64,000 nt of DNA from Microcoleus sp. EPA2 (GTDB lineage: Bacteria; Cyanobacteriota; Cyanobacteriia; Cyanobacteriales; Microcoleaceae): NCBI GenBank assembly GCA_020882975.1, contig JAHRFD010000018.1, positions 17,158 through 81,157 of the forward strand, in the 5' to 3' direction. Positions 36,700 to 45,168 of this stretch are shown piece after piece. Position 1 is the first letter of the stretch; each line of letters starts with the position of its first letter. A program made the position numbers and the translations under genes. Under the pieces are notes generated by a model. That model was given only the letters and a program-made list of their open reading frames with translations, was not told where the DNA came from and searched no databases.

Positions 36700-37986
36700 A
36701 TGGATAAACGCTTTTTTAGTTTCTTTAATTTAACAGAAGACCAGGCGATCGCCCTTTTGGATACGCCCCAAGCTGAAATTGGCGAAGAAGATTCCCGCTA
36801 CATCGCTGCTTCCCACCTGATCAATTTCTCGACAGATCGATCGATCGCGGCATTGATGCGAGCAGTACAGCAAACCGATCCGGTGTTAGAAAATCGGATT
36901 GTGCGCCGCAAATCGGTAGAAACTTTGGGAAGACTGCAAGCTGCGCAAGCATTGCCAGTGATTCGCACCTGTTTGAGCGATAATGACTGTTACACTGTGG
37001 AAAATGCCGTTTGGGCGATCGGCGAAATTGGCACTCAAGATGCCGATATTTTAGAAGAAGTGGCTCAATTGCTGGATAAACCGGGACAAACCTATCGGGT
37101 AATTATCCACACTCTGACTAAACTAGATTATCAGCCAGCAGTAGCCAGAATTCGCAGATTTGTAGATGATATCGATCCGCCAACTGCTAGTGCTGCGATC
37201 GCCGCCATTTGTCGCTTAACCAGAGACTTTTCTCAAATGGAAAAAGTTGTTGCCATGTTGCAACACAAAAATGTCCTAGGGCGCAGATTATCCATCCAAG
37301 ATTTGATAGATGCGCGTTACTACGATGCCATCCCTAATATTGCCAGATGTCCCGTATCTTTAGTGTTTCGGTTGAGAGGAATTAGGATGTTAGCATCAGC
37401 AGGAATTGCTGACAAATCCCTGACCTTTGCCACCATTCAACCTTACTTGGAACAAACCTTAAGAGATAATCCAGCGGATTTAGATTTAGTACATAGTTAT
37501 GAAAACTTACCAGATTTATCGTTTTTGATTCGCCAGTTATACGAAACAGATTTTGGACGTTGCTATTTAGCAGCTAAAACAATTCTCGAACATTACTCAG
37601 AGGAAGCACCAGCAGCTTTGTTTGCCACCTTTGCCGAAGAAGCAAATAATGACTATGGAGCGCATTTTCATGTGGTAAAATTGTTTGGTTGGTTAAAACA
37701 TTCTGCCGCTTACGATTTGTTATTGGAAGCTTTGAATAACTCCCAACCCCAGTTTCAGAAATCCCGTGCAGCCGCGGCGATCGCCCTGGGGGAACTGGGA
37801 GAACAACGTGCCATTCCCGAATTGAAAGCTTGTCTGGAAACTAAAATCTGGGATTTGAAGTATGCTGCATTAATGGCACTAGAAAAACTGGGTGATGTCA
37901 GCGGTTATGCGATCGCTGGGACTGACCAAGATTGGTTGGTTCGAGCTAAAATAGATGCTCATAATTCTGTAACATCCGAATTGTAA
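36700..37986 (+). CDS. cpeY: Phycoerythrobilin lyase subunit CpeY
   Basis: 428 aa of HEAT/E-F-type lyase repeats, e.g. RRKSVETLGRLQAAQALPVIRTCL and AVWAIGEIGTQDADILEEV, ending with ALGELGEQRAIPELKACLETKIWDLKYAALMALEKLGDV. Length and place (third in cpeBAYZ) fit CpeY, which with CpeZ attaches phycoerythrobilin to Cys82 of CpeA. A GGGGGG/CCCCCC hairpin and a TTCTTCC repeat lie just upstream of the start. Mobile element copy D sits between it and cpeZ. Confidence 0.93.
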   Translation: MDKRFFSFFNLTEDQAIALLDTPQAEIGEEDSRYIAASHLINFSTDRSIAALMRAVQQTDPVLENRIVRRKSVETLGRLQAAQALPVIRTCLSDNDCYTVENAVWAIGEIGTQDADILEEVAQLLDKPGQTYRVIIHTLTKLDYQPAVARIRRFVDDIDPPTASAAIAAICRLTRDFSQMEKVVAMLQHKNVLGRRLSIQDLIDARYYDAIPNIARCPVSLVFRLRGIRMLASAGIADKSLTFATIQPYLEQTLRDNPADLDLVHSYENLPDLSFLIRQLYETDFGRCYLAAKTILEHYSEEAPAALFATFAEEANNDYGAHFHVVKLFGWLKHSAAYDLLLEALNNSQPQFQKSRAAAAIALGELGEQRAIPELKACLETKIWDLKYAALMALEKLGDVSGYAIAGTDQDWLVRAKIDAHNSVTSEL

Positions 37987-38004
37987 TAGGAACACCGCAG
38001 TGCC

Positions 38005-38226
38005 TATTGGTGTCAACTTAAGGCTGAAACCCTCGATAAATCTGGGTTTTCTGCCAAGTCTAGATCCCCCTAAATCCCCCTTAAGAAGGGGGACTTCGAT
38101 CGGACTCTTGTCCCCCCCTTCTGTAGGGGCGGTGCCCCCGTGCCCGCCCTCTCGGCTAGGGGGGATCTAGGCTTAACAGTCAAACAGCATTCTGTGACTG
38201 GGTTTGATGTTCAATTGACACCTATG
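38005..38226 (+). mobile_element. Small inverted-repeat element (MITE-like), copy D
   Basis: 222 bp, same orientation as copy B, between cpeY and cpeZ. Ends are TATTGGTGTCAACTTAAG and CAATTGACACCTATG; the interior blocks are those of B and C. No 9-bp target duplication is visible (CGCAGTGCC on the left, AACTCTTGG on the right), so it is either older or rearranged. It separates two genes that are adjacent in other PE operons. Confidence 0.78.
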
Positions 38227-38329
38227 AACTCTTGGAGTGTCCCTACTACCGGGCACGGCAGTAAGGTCTCCCTACAGAGAATATATCTTAATTAAGCTTA
38301 AATTAGAACACCTAAAAACACCAAAATTC

Positions 38330-38941
38330 ATGACAACAGATGCTTTGTTTGAAAAACTAAAACACCCGAATCCTCATATGCGCGATCGGGCAATGTATGA
38401 AATAGCCGATTCCCGCGATGAAAATACAATTCCTCGACTGGTAAGCATTTTAGATGATGAAGATGTCGTCTATCGTCGGGCGGCGGTGAAGGTGTTGGGT
38501 GCGATCGGTGAGGATGCTGTACCATCGGTAGTTGACGCATTATTAAACAGTGAAAATGTGACTGTGCGAGGGAGTGCGGCCAAAGCACTAGCACAAATTG
38601 CGATTAACTATCCAGATTTGCCTTTCCCGGAAGTCGGTTTGCAGGGATTGAAAGCGGCGATTAATGACGCTAATCCTGTGGTGCATATTGCAGCCGTGAT
38701 GGCCTTGGGGCAGATGGGTTCCTCTGCGTTTGAAATTTTGGTAGAATCGCTGAAAACAACGGATAATGTGGCGGTACAGGTGGCGATCGTGAATGCGCTG
38801 GCTTCTGTGGGCGATCGACGTTGTGTAGAAGTTCTCACCACATTTGCCAATGATGAAGCCGTGGATTCTTATGTGCGGGAATCAGCGACAAGTTCTTTAT
38901 CGCGGTTGGATTTGGTGATGAATTACAAGCGTGCAGAATAG
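38330..38941 (+). CDS. cpeZ: Phycoerythrobilin lyase subunit CpeZ
   Basis: 203 aa from ATG 38330 (MTTDALFEKLKHPNPHMRDRA); an upstream in-frame start at 38237 would read through element-flanking DNA and is rejected. HEAT repeats: LVSILDDEDVVYRRAAVKVLGAIGEDAV, ALLNSENVTVRGSAAKALAQI, IAAVMALGQMG. CpeZ works with CpeY on CpeA Cys82 as lyase partner or chaperone. The next gene, an HTH protein, starts only 2 nt after its stop. Confidence 0.93.
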   Translation: MTTDALFEKLKHPNPHMRDRAMYEIADSRDENTIPRLVSILDDEDVVYRRAAVKVLGAIGEDAVPSVVDALLNSENVTVRGSAAKALAQIAINYPDLPFPEVGLQGLKAAINDANPVVHIAAVMALGQMGSSAFEILVESLKTTDNVAVQVAIVNALASVGDRRCVEVLTTFANDEAVDSYVRESATSSLSRLDLVMNYKRAE

Positions 38942-38943
38942 TA

Positions 38944-39471
38944 ATGAATGAGTATGATTTTACTGTGAAGTTTAATCTAGAAAAATCCCTAGCTAATACT
39001 GACGATTTTATCGAGAAACTATATGCAGGTGGCTGTGACGATGCCTTAATTGGAGTTGGAAATAAAGGATATCTCGCACTGAATTTCATCCGCGACGCAT
39101 CATCGGCTTATGAAGCTATTTCTACGGCGATTCATGATGTCAAAAGAGTTGTTCAAGGTGTTACTCTAATTGAAGCAGCACCAGATTTGGTTGGTTTGAC
39201 AGATGCAGCTAAAATTCTGGGGTACACTCAACAGCACATGAAAAATCTCTCGCTCGAAAGCAACTCAAAATTTCCGATTCCTGTTTATGAAGGTGCCCAT
39301 TCGATCTGGCATTTAGCGGAAATTTTAATTTGGTTGCGCGAAAATCGAATGCACTCAATTGATGATACGCTGTTAGATATTGCTCAAACCAATATGAATA
39401 TTAACATTGCTAGGAGTTGGCAAAAGATCCATCCTGATACCCAGGAAAGTATCAAGGCGCTGGCTGTTTAG
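38944..39471 (+). CDS. HTH (excisionase/MerR-like) DNA-binding protein
   Basis: 175 aa. The N-terminal 85 residues form an unknown alpha/beta domain (NEYDFTVKFNLEK ... GGCDDALIGVGNKGYLALNF). A winged-helix motif follows at about 87-140: LVGLTDAAKILGYTQQHMKNL ... FPIPVYEGAHSIWHLAEILIWL, the pattern of AlpA/excisionase-like proteins. It starts 2 nt after the cpeZ stop and is followed by an AAA ATPase and a nuclease-like gene. The likely role is regulator or DNA-recognition part of that cassette; read-through from the PE operon is probable. Confidence 0.7.
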   Translation: MNEYDFTVKFNLEKSLANTDDFIEKLYAGGCDDALIGVGNKGYLALNFIRDASSAYEAISTAIHDVKRVVQGVTLIEAAPDLVGLTDAAKILGYTQQHMKNLSLESNSKFPIPVYEGAHSIWHLAEILIWLRENRMHSIDDTLLDIAQTNMNINIARSWQKIHPDTQESIKALAV

Positions 39472-39527
39472 TTTGGTTTGTGCGATCGAAGCCGATTTGT
39501 TAGCGATGCAATCTAAGGAAAACACCA

Positions 39528-40898
39528 ATGAAAATTAAAGTCAAAAATCTTGGTGCCCTAAAACAAGCTGAATTCACCCTGGGCGAGTTGACAATTATTT
39601 GTGGTGGCAACAATACCGGAAAGACCTACGCTACCTATGCACTGTTTGGCTTTTTGTTTACTTGGCGGCAGATTTTGGCGATCGAAATCAACGACAACAA
39701 AATTCAGCAACTCCTTGCTGACGGTGTAATCCATCTAGACATACAAGAATATGTCAAACAGGCAGAGCAAATTGTTTTTAAAGCTTGTCAAGTTTATACA
39801 CAGCAATTGCCTCAGATTTTTGCAGCACAGGCTAAAAGATTTAAAAAAACAGAGTTTCAGGTAAACCTAGATATCAAAAATATTACCTTGGCAAGCCAAT
39901 TTCAGTCAACACTAGGCTCTGCCAATGTCGAATTATTCTCGATGACGAAAAGAGAAGATAGTAGAGAATTAGTTGTTACCTTGCTAGTTGAAAAAGAAAA
40001 GGCAAAAATCCCCAATGAAATACTTAAAAAAACCATTGCCGATGCACTAAAAAATATTATTTTTGCCGAAATTATTCCTCGTCCTTTTATCGCTAGTGCA
40101 GAAAGAACTGGTGCAGCTATTTTTCGCAAAGAGTTGAATTTTGCCCGTAATAGATTGCTTGAACAAATGGGTAAAGGCAACAATAATATCCATCCCATTG
40201 AACTCTTATTTAAGGCTTATCAGGACTATGCTTTGCCAATCAAGACAAACGTTGACTTTACGAGAGAACTGGAAACCATTGTCAAAAAAAGCAGTTTTCT
40301 TGCCGAGAAACATCCTGATATACTGGCAGATTTTGCTGACATAATCGGCGGCCAATACACTGTTACCCGTAATGATGAACTTTATTATGAGCCGAATGGT
40401 AAAAGGCTCAAGCTTTCTATGGATGAAAGTTCTAGTGCTGTGCGTTCTCTATTAGACATCGGTTTTTACCTAAAACATGAGGCTCAAATTGGCGATTTAC
40501 TGATGATAGATGAACCAGAATTGAATCTACATCCTGAAAACCAGCGCCGCGTCGCACGTCTATTTGCTCGCTTGGTAAATCTTGGTATTAAGGTTTTTAT
40601 CACTACCCACAGCGATTACATTATTAAAGAACTGAATACGTTGATTATGCTTAACCATGACAAACCTCATCTGAAGCGAATTGCTGAAGAAGAAGGTTAT
40701 CGAGAAGTAGAACTAATTTCGTCTAACAAAATCAAAGTTTATATTGCGGAAGAGGCAGGGAAGACAAAAACAAATAAATGTCAAACTCTTACACCAGCGG
40801 ATATCGATCCAGAAATGGGTATTGAAGCCCGCAGTTTTGATACAACTATTGAAACGATGAATAGGATTCACGAAGCGATTGTCTGGGGTGAGGATTGA
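39528..40898 (+). CDS. AAA/ABC-type ATPase (OLD-like family), defence-type
   Basis: 456 aa, AAGGAAA 8 nt before ATG. Walker A GGNNTGKT at residues 26-33 directly after an SMC-like N-terminus (IKVKNLGALKQAEFTLGELTII). A long helical insert (about 60-270) separates it from the ABC-like C-terminal lobe: signature-like DESSSAVRSLLDIGFYL, Walker B LLMIDEPELNLHPENQ near 327 and the H-loop FITTHSDYII near 360. No TOPRIM domain is seen after the ATPase, so it is not a full OLD nuclease. The stop overlaps the start of the nuclease-like gene by 1 nt, so they are translationally coupled. Related ATPase/nuclease pairs (Septu, PARIS) are anti-phage systems. Confidence 0.8.
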   Translation: MKIKVKNLGALKQAEFTLGELTIICGGNNTGKTYATYALFGFLFTWRQILAIEINDNKIQQLLADGVIHLDIQEYVKQAEQIVFKACQVYTQQLPQIFAAQAKRFKKTEFQVNLDIKNITLASQFQSTLGSANVELFSMTKREDSRELVVTLLVEKEKAKIPNEILKKTIADALKNIIFAEIIPRPFIASAERTGAAIFRKELNFARNRLLEQMGKGNNNIHPIELLFKAYQDYALPIKTNVDFTRELETIVKKSSFLAEKHPDILADFADIIGGQYTVTRNDELYYEPNGKRLKLSMDESSSAVRSLLDIGFYLKHEAQIGDLLMIDEPELNLHPENQRRVARLFARLVNLGIKVFITTHSDYIIKELNTLIMLNHDKPHLKRIAEEEGYREVELISSNKIKVYIAEEAGKTKTNKCQTLTPADIDPEMGIEARSFDTTIETMNRIHEAIVWGED

Positions 40899-41479
40899 TG
40901 TCTGATATTGCGATCCTCAAAGAGATGATTCAAGAAAGTGCTACAGTTCCATTGGAAGAACACAAAGGTAAAAAGCAAGTTACACTCAAAGAGCCTCCGC
41001 CTGCTGACTATTCTGTAACGATTGATGGAATGCCTGATGATGCTCAAGTTATTGTCATTAAAGCCGATGCTTTCCCAGCACCAACCAAGATTTTCACGAG
41101 TTCAAAAGGTCAGTGCAAACGCGCAGATTTTGTGATTATTGCTGATACTCCTACAGAAAAAATCATCTTTTGTATTGAGATGAAGAAAAAGAAAGACCAG
41201 AATACAAAAATTATCCAGCAACTAACGGGTGCAAAATGCTTTGTTGACTATTGTAAGGAAATCGGCAAAGCATTTTGGCATCAACAAAACTTCCTTGATG
41301 CTTATGAATATCGTTTTGTCAGTATCGGTCATATTAGCATTTCCAAAGGAAAAACACGCAATAATCGCTCAACTGAGACTAATGACCGTTTAACTGAGAT
41401 TCATGACCGTCCTGATAGGATGCTGAAAATTAGTAGACCCAATAAACTTCAGTTCAATCATTTAATCTACGGGAGATAG
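40898..41479 (+). CDS. Small PD-(D/E)XK-like nuclease candidate, partner of the ATPase
   Basis: 193 aa from ATG 40898, which overlaps the ATPase stop codon by one base. A possible PD-(D/E)XK site is D77 in KRADFVIIAD and E94-M-K96 in IIFCIEMKKKKD, followed by a helix with QQLTGAKCFVDY as expected after the active-site strand. The rest is basic, and the C-terminus has repeated ND-RLTEIHDRP segments. The assignment is from motif spacing only. In context it would be the effector of the HTH/ATPase cassette lying behind cpeZ. Confidence 0.6.
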   Translation: MSDIAILKEMIQESATVPLEEHKGKKQVTLKEPPPADYSVTIDGMPDDAQVIVIKADAFPAPTKIFTSSKGQCKRADFVIIADTPTEKIIFCIEMKKKKDQNTKIIQQLTGAKCFVDYCKEIGKAFWHQQNFLDAYEYRFVSIGHISISKGKTRNNRSTETNDRLTEIHDRPDRMLKISRPNKLQFNHLIYGR

Positions 41480-41547
41480 ATAGTGTGGTGAACGTCAAAA
41501 TCAGCGCTTCGGGACTTAGCTTTTACTTTTCAAACAACTTTTCACCT

Positions 41548-42024
41548 TTACCCTTTTCTCCTTTCAACCTTAAAAACATCCTCAATACTTTTCCCAGCCG
41601 TTTTATCCTCCCAGCCCATCGCCATCAAGAAACTCTCAGCAGACTGAGTTTCCACCACATCAACTCCCCATTCTCCGGTTTGCAGCGCTTCAGGATCGTC
41701 ACTCAATGGCGGAGTCTTCTTGAATCCAGCTAAAATCAAAACATCAGGAAAAGAATCATCAACTTTCCCTTGACTCTTTCGCTTATTCACCAAAGCTTCA
41801 GCACAAAATTCCCCAACTTGAGGCGGAGCAAAATCATGAGTAGAAAATAAAATTTCTACCATCCAATGAGCGTGCTTTAATTGACGACACTTAATCTCAG
41901 GATATTGGCTTAAACCCTCAGCAAATACCAGAGTCAAATCTTCCCGACTTAAGGCCGGAAAAACACCCTCTGGCATATCAAAATTATGAGAAAGTAACAT
42001 CCGCCCGGTTCCAGATTCAGTCAT
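41548..42024 (-). CDS. Unknown protein of the phycoerythrin region
   Basis: 158 aa, soluble, acidic. Segments: LLSHNFDMPEGVFPALSREDLTLVF, YPEIKCRQLKHAHWMVEILFSTHDF, and VDDSFPDVLILAGFKKTPPLSDDPEALQTGEWGVDVVE. No phycobilin lyase or linker motif is recognised. It starts 8 bp after the cpeF stop and is the last gene of the set CpcS-family lyase, 88-aa protein, cpeF, this gene, so a role in PE assembly is inferred from context. Confidence 0.65.
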   Translation of the reverse strand: MTESGTGRMLLSHNFDMPEGVFPALSREDLTLVFAEGLSQYPEIKCRQLKHAHWMVEILFSTHDFAPPQVGEFCAEALVNKRKSQGKVDDSFPDVLILAGFKKTPPLSDDPEALQTGEWGVDVVETQSAESFLMAMGWEDKTAGKSIEDVFKVERRKG

Positions 42025-42032
42025 ATTTTTAA

Positions 42033-42923
42033 TTACTTAATTTGAGAAATTGCTAACTTAATTACACCTTGAATCGCCACTTCCGATTCCTTGGCTAAGG
42101 CTGTTTGTAGCGGCTCGATCGCACTTCGATCGCCTACTTTCATCAAAGACAAAGCCGCCGCCCTGCGAGTTTCCCCATCACCGGTATCCAGTAACTCAAT
42201 CAGGTTGGGGATTGCAGGCTTATAAGCCAGATTTCCTAAAGCCGCCGCCGCCTCACAACGCACATCCACATCCACATCCGTCAGAGACTTAACCAAAATC
42301 TCAAATAACTCCGCTTTGGGCTCTTCCTGTGCGACTTTGGCGATCGCCCCTACCACCGCACTGCGCACCACAGGCGAATCAGAAGCTATGGCTTGATACA
42401 AATACTCCTTCGCCTCCGCCCCAATAAACGCCAACGCCCAAGCCGCATGACCGATCGTACTTTCCGGCACATCCTTAGATGCTAAAATATCCAACAAAGC
42501 CTGCACAGAAGGTTCACCAATCCTCGCCAGCGCCCCAATCGACGAACCCTTAACCACCGTATCCTCATCATTCAACAAAGCATGAATTAAATGAGGAACC
42601 GCAGTTGGATCTGCAATCAAAGTCAAAGTTTTAGCCGCCGCCCGTCGCACCACGGGATTAGCATGATTTGCCAAACCATCCAACAAAAAAGGAGTCGATG
42701 CTTCACCAATTTCGGCCAAAGTTTCCGCGAAACGCAGTCTAGTCATCCCCCGCGTATCTCCCAAACATTCAACCAACCGCTGCAAAATTTCCCCATCATC
42801 AGGATCGAAAGTATCTAAATCTATTTGTTCAGTAACTTCTCGCAGAAAAGCATCTGTTTCTGCATGAGCCAATAAAATTGGATCGTCCTGAGATTGAACA
42901 CCAGCATTCACCATCATAGTCAC
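42033..42923 (-). CDS. cpeF: Phycobilin lyase CpeF (MpeU/MpeV-like HEAT protein)
   Basis: 296 aa of HEAT repeats: FLLDGLANHANPVVRRAAAKTL, HLIHALLNDEDTVVKGSSIGAL, LVKSLTDVDVDVRCEAAAALG, and LIELLDTGDGETRRAAALSLMKV. Length and place among PE genes fit CpeF of the E/F lyase clan, which attaches the doubly linked phycoerythrobilin of the beta subunit (Cys48/Cys59 here). Starts at 42923, 42917 or 42914 are all possible (MTMMVNAG). It directly abuts the 88-aa gene (0 bp). Assignment to CpeF rather than another E/F lyase is likely but not certain. Confidence 0.8.
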   Translation of the reverse strand: MTMMVNAGVQSQDDPILLAHAETDAFLREVTEQIDLDTFDPDDGEILQRLVECLGDTRGMTRLRFAETLAEIGEASTPFLLDGLANHANPVVRRAAAKTLTLIADPTAVPHLIHALLNDEDTVVKGSSIGALARIGEPSVQALLDILASKDVPESTIGHAAWALAFIGAEAKEYLYQAIASDSPVVRSAVVGAIAKVAQEEPKAELFEILVKSLTDVDVDVRCEAAAALGNLAYKPAIPNLIELLDTGDGETRRAAALSLMKVGDRSAIEPLQTALAKESEVAIQGVIKLAISQIK

Positions 42924-43190
42924 CTAATTATTAGTAGTTATAGCAGCCAATTGAGCGCGGAGACTCTCAAGTCCAGCATCAATTTGAGCCAGTTCGGGCT
43001 CAATTTGAGCCAGAGCTGGTTTCTGGGGTAGCTTTGCCTTTTTGGCCGCAGCGATTGTCTCAGTCACCAAACGTTCCCGATATCGCTCAAATTCCGCAAT
43101 CACTTCCACCAATTCTTCAGGATTTATCTGTGTTGAATCCTCGACCGATTCATCAATATCAGATGGTGTTAATTCTTCGTTTTCAGACAT
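42924..43190 (-). CDS. Small acidic coiled-coil protein of the phycoerythrin region
   Basis: 88 aa from ATG 43190 (MSENEELTPSDIDESVED). The first 30 residues are strongly acidic. The rest is amphipathic helix (LVEVIAEFERYRERLVTETIAAAKKAKL ... IEPELAQIDAGLESLRAQLAAI), probably coiled coil. Stop and cpeF start are adjacent without a gap, so it is co-translated with cpeF and might be an adaptor for the lyase. No family recognised. Confidence 0.65.
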   Translation of the reverse strand: MSENEELTPSDIDESVEDSTQINPEELVEVIAEFERYRERLVTETIAAAKKAKLPQKPALAQIEPELAQIDAGLESLRAQLAAITTNN

Positions 43191-43262
43191 AGTTTTGATA
43201 TTTTGATAACAGGTGAAAAAAAATCGGCGATCGCGTCTAATCAAACAAATTAAATTTCCGTA

Positions 43263-43319
43263 GGGGCGGGTTTTACCAACAATAATTGCCCAAGACCAAT
43301 CATCTCATAAACCCGCCCC
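43263..43319. repeat. GGGGCGGGTTTTA inverted repeat, copy 1
   Basis: GGGGCGGGTTTTA at the left pairs with TAAACCCGCCCC at the right; the interior has AACAATAATTGCC. A second copy lies at 44994-45050 with nearly the same interior. It sits between the 88-aa gene and the CpcS-family lyase. Confidence 0.8.
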
Positions 43320-43343
43320 CACCAAACCCTAAATCGCTTTAAC

Positions 43344-43946
43344 TCAAACCACAGCCGCCCCAGAAACCCTCAAGCGATTGCGTTCCAACATCTCTTCTAA
43401 AACAGACTGAGAAATACAACGACGCTCAGAACAGTAGGCCATTTGTTTAACCCCATTGCTCATTTGAACGGTCATCACCCGTACCCGAAAATGATCGTTA
43501 ATAAACCAACAGCGTTCCTGTCCTTGATTTGTCTCATATTCCGTCTCAATAGTCAACACCCCATCCTCAGCAAAATTGTAAATACCAATTACCGGAATGC
43601 CTTCCACATAACCGCGATTTCGCAGAAACTTGCCCATCTTTGGGTTATTGGGATTGGGTACATCGATCAGAATTGCAGCATAATTTTGGTTCGGGGTAGC
43701 ATCATCCAAATTATCCTGCCACATGAAACTGCATCCCCCGCTCACTAAAGCGGGATCTACATTCTGCTGTTGACAAACTTCTAAGACTCTGGGATCATCT
43801 ATTGACAAGACATCAATGATGACATTAGATTCTCCCGACTCATCAGCAGCAGCAGTATCAAAATTATGGACTGTTCGCTGAGTGAACCAAACGCCCTCAC
43901 TTTTGCGAAAGAAATCCATCATAGTCATCGGTGGTGTTAGCAGCAT
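43344..43946 (-). CDS. CpcS/CpeS-family phycobilin lyase (second copy)
   Basis: 200 aa. The family start is clear: MDFFRKSEGVWFTQRTVHNFD (FF..S.G.W..QRT.H), then QNYAAILIDVPNPNNPKMGKFLRNRGYVEGIPVIGIYNFAEDGVLTIETEYET and RCWFINDHFRVRVMTVQ, a lipocalin-like beta barrel. CpcS-type lyases attach bilin to the Cys82-type site of beta subunits. It differs from the cpeS at 51790-52323, so it may be a CpeU-type partner or act on another site. Start at 43946 is the first ATG; 43928 or 43922 are as likely by family length. Head of the cpeF unit. Confidence 0.83.
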   Translation of the reverse strand: MLLTPPMTMMDFFRKSEGVWFTQRTVHNFDTAAADESGESNVIIDVLSIDDPRVLEVCQQQNVDPALVSGGCSFMWQDNLDDATPNQNYAAILIDVPNPNNPKMGKFLRNRGYVEGIPVIGIYNFAEDGVLTIETEYETNQGQERCWFINDHFRVRVMTVQMSNGVKQMAYCSERRCISQSVLEEMLERNRLRVSGAAVV

Positions 43947-44076
43947 TTCTGTGTCAACTTAGGGAGAGAAATCGAGGAAATCCCCTTGTGAAAAGGGAGG
44001 GGAGGAGAAACGGATCGAATTTTGGTTAAGAAAATTAACACGCAGGTGATCGCACAACAATCAAATCCTAGGATAA

Positions 44077-44949
44077 ATGACACCGGACACTTTGAGCAAT
44101 TCGATCAATAAATCTTCAAAAACTCTAATGACACTTAATCAACACTCTTTTTTCCTCTCTGAACCGCTGACTCTCACAGAAGTTTTACAAGCTGTTGAGC
44201 AAGGTAAAAGCTTAGCTCAAACTAACCTCCAGGGAATCAACCTCAGCCAGATGGATTTATCCGGGATTGACTTGAGCGGCACAAATTTAATCGGCGCCAA
44301 CCTCAGCAAAACCAATTTACAAGGTGCAAATCTCCAAGGAGTTGATTTACGGCGGGCTAGCCTCAGAGATGCCAATTTGAGTGGAGCCAACTTACAAAGA
44401 AGTTATTTTTTTAGGGCAGATTTACAAGGTTGTAATCTAGTCGATGCCAACTTAGAATCAGCTAAATTCAAATTAGCATTATACGATCGCCATACGCTGT
44501 GGCCAGAAGGATTTAATTACCAAAAGATTGAAGCAATTGGGCCAAAAGCCAGTCTCAGTGGGGCTTTCTTGAATACAGCCAATCTCAGAGGAGCCGATTT
44601 GAGTTACTGTAATTTGCGAGGTGCTTATCTAAATGGAGCCGATTTAACAGGCGCCAATTTGGAAGGAGCAGCCTTAAGTGGTGCAACTCTTCAAAATGCT
44701 TTACTCACTGGTGCTTATTTGCGGAATGCGATATTAATTGGCGCTGAGTTACAGGGAGCTGATTTACGGGCGGCTGATTTGACAGGGGCGAATTTAGAAC
44801 AATTAAAAAGTATTGCTGGCGCTGATTTTAGTTTAGTACAAGGATTGACAGAAGAAGCCAGAGCCATGCTTCGCAGTCGTAGTTCCAAGGAGTTAGGTAC
44901 TTGGAACTCTTTCACTCGTAATAATACGGCTCAAAGCCTTGCTTGTTAA
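44077..44949 (+). CDS. Pentapeptide-repeat protein
   Basis: 290 aa. A 45-residue leader with a short helical motif (EPLTLTEVLQAVEQGKSL) is followed by about 38 pentapeptides A(D/N)Lxx in two blocks (residues 50-128 and 160-250), forming a right-handed quadrilateral beta helix. A non-repeat insert (LALYDRHTLWPEGFNYQKIEAIG) breaks the helix. Pentapeptide proteins are numerous in cyanobacteria and mostly of unknown role. Its position inside the PE region, divergent from the CpcS-type lyase, hints at a link to light harvesting but nothing in the sequence proves it. Confidence 0.85.
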   Translation: MTPDTLSNSINKSSKTLMTLNQHSFFLSEPLTLTEVLQAVEQGKSLAQTNLQGINLSQMDLSGIDLSGTNLIGANLSKTNLQGANLQGVDLRRASLRDANLSGANLQRSYFFRADLQGCNLVDANLESAKFKLALYDRHTLWPEGFNYQKIEAIGPKASLSGAFLNTANLRGADLSYCNLRGAYLNGADLTGANLEGAALSGATLQNALLTGAYLRNAILIGAELQGADLRAADLTGANLEQLKSIAGADFSLVQGLTEEARAMLRSRSSKELGTWNSFTRNNTAQSLAC

Positions 44950-44993
44950 ATCAATTCCGGTAGATTGATTCTGGTATAATCCAAATTTCTGTA

Positions 44994-45050
44994 GGGGCGG
45001 GTTTTACAAACAATAATTGCCTAAAACCCACAATCTCCTAAACCCGCCCC
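44994..45050. repeat. GGGGCGGGTTTTA inverted repeat, copy 2
   Basis: Same arms and interior (AACAATAATTGCC) as 43263-43319. It is followed at 45052-45168 by G/C-tract repeats related to those at 11512-12120 and a GAAGGAAG repeat abutting the pebB stop. Confidence 0.8.
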
Positions 45051-45168
45051 ACCCAAAGACAAGGTGGGGGGTAGGCACGGACGGGGGCACTACCCCTACA
45101 AAGCCCTCGTTTCTTGGAGAATGAAACCGCCCTGGGGGTAGGGGGGTTCTTCTTCCTTCTTCCTTCTC

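Noticed and set aside
43946..43975. Element end TGTGTCAACTTAGGG near the CpcS-type lyase start
   Set aside because: Partial resemblance only, without second end or target duplication.
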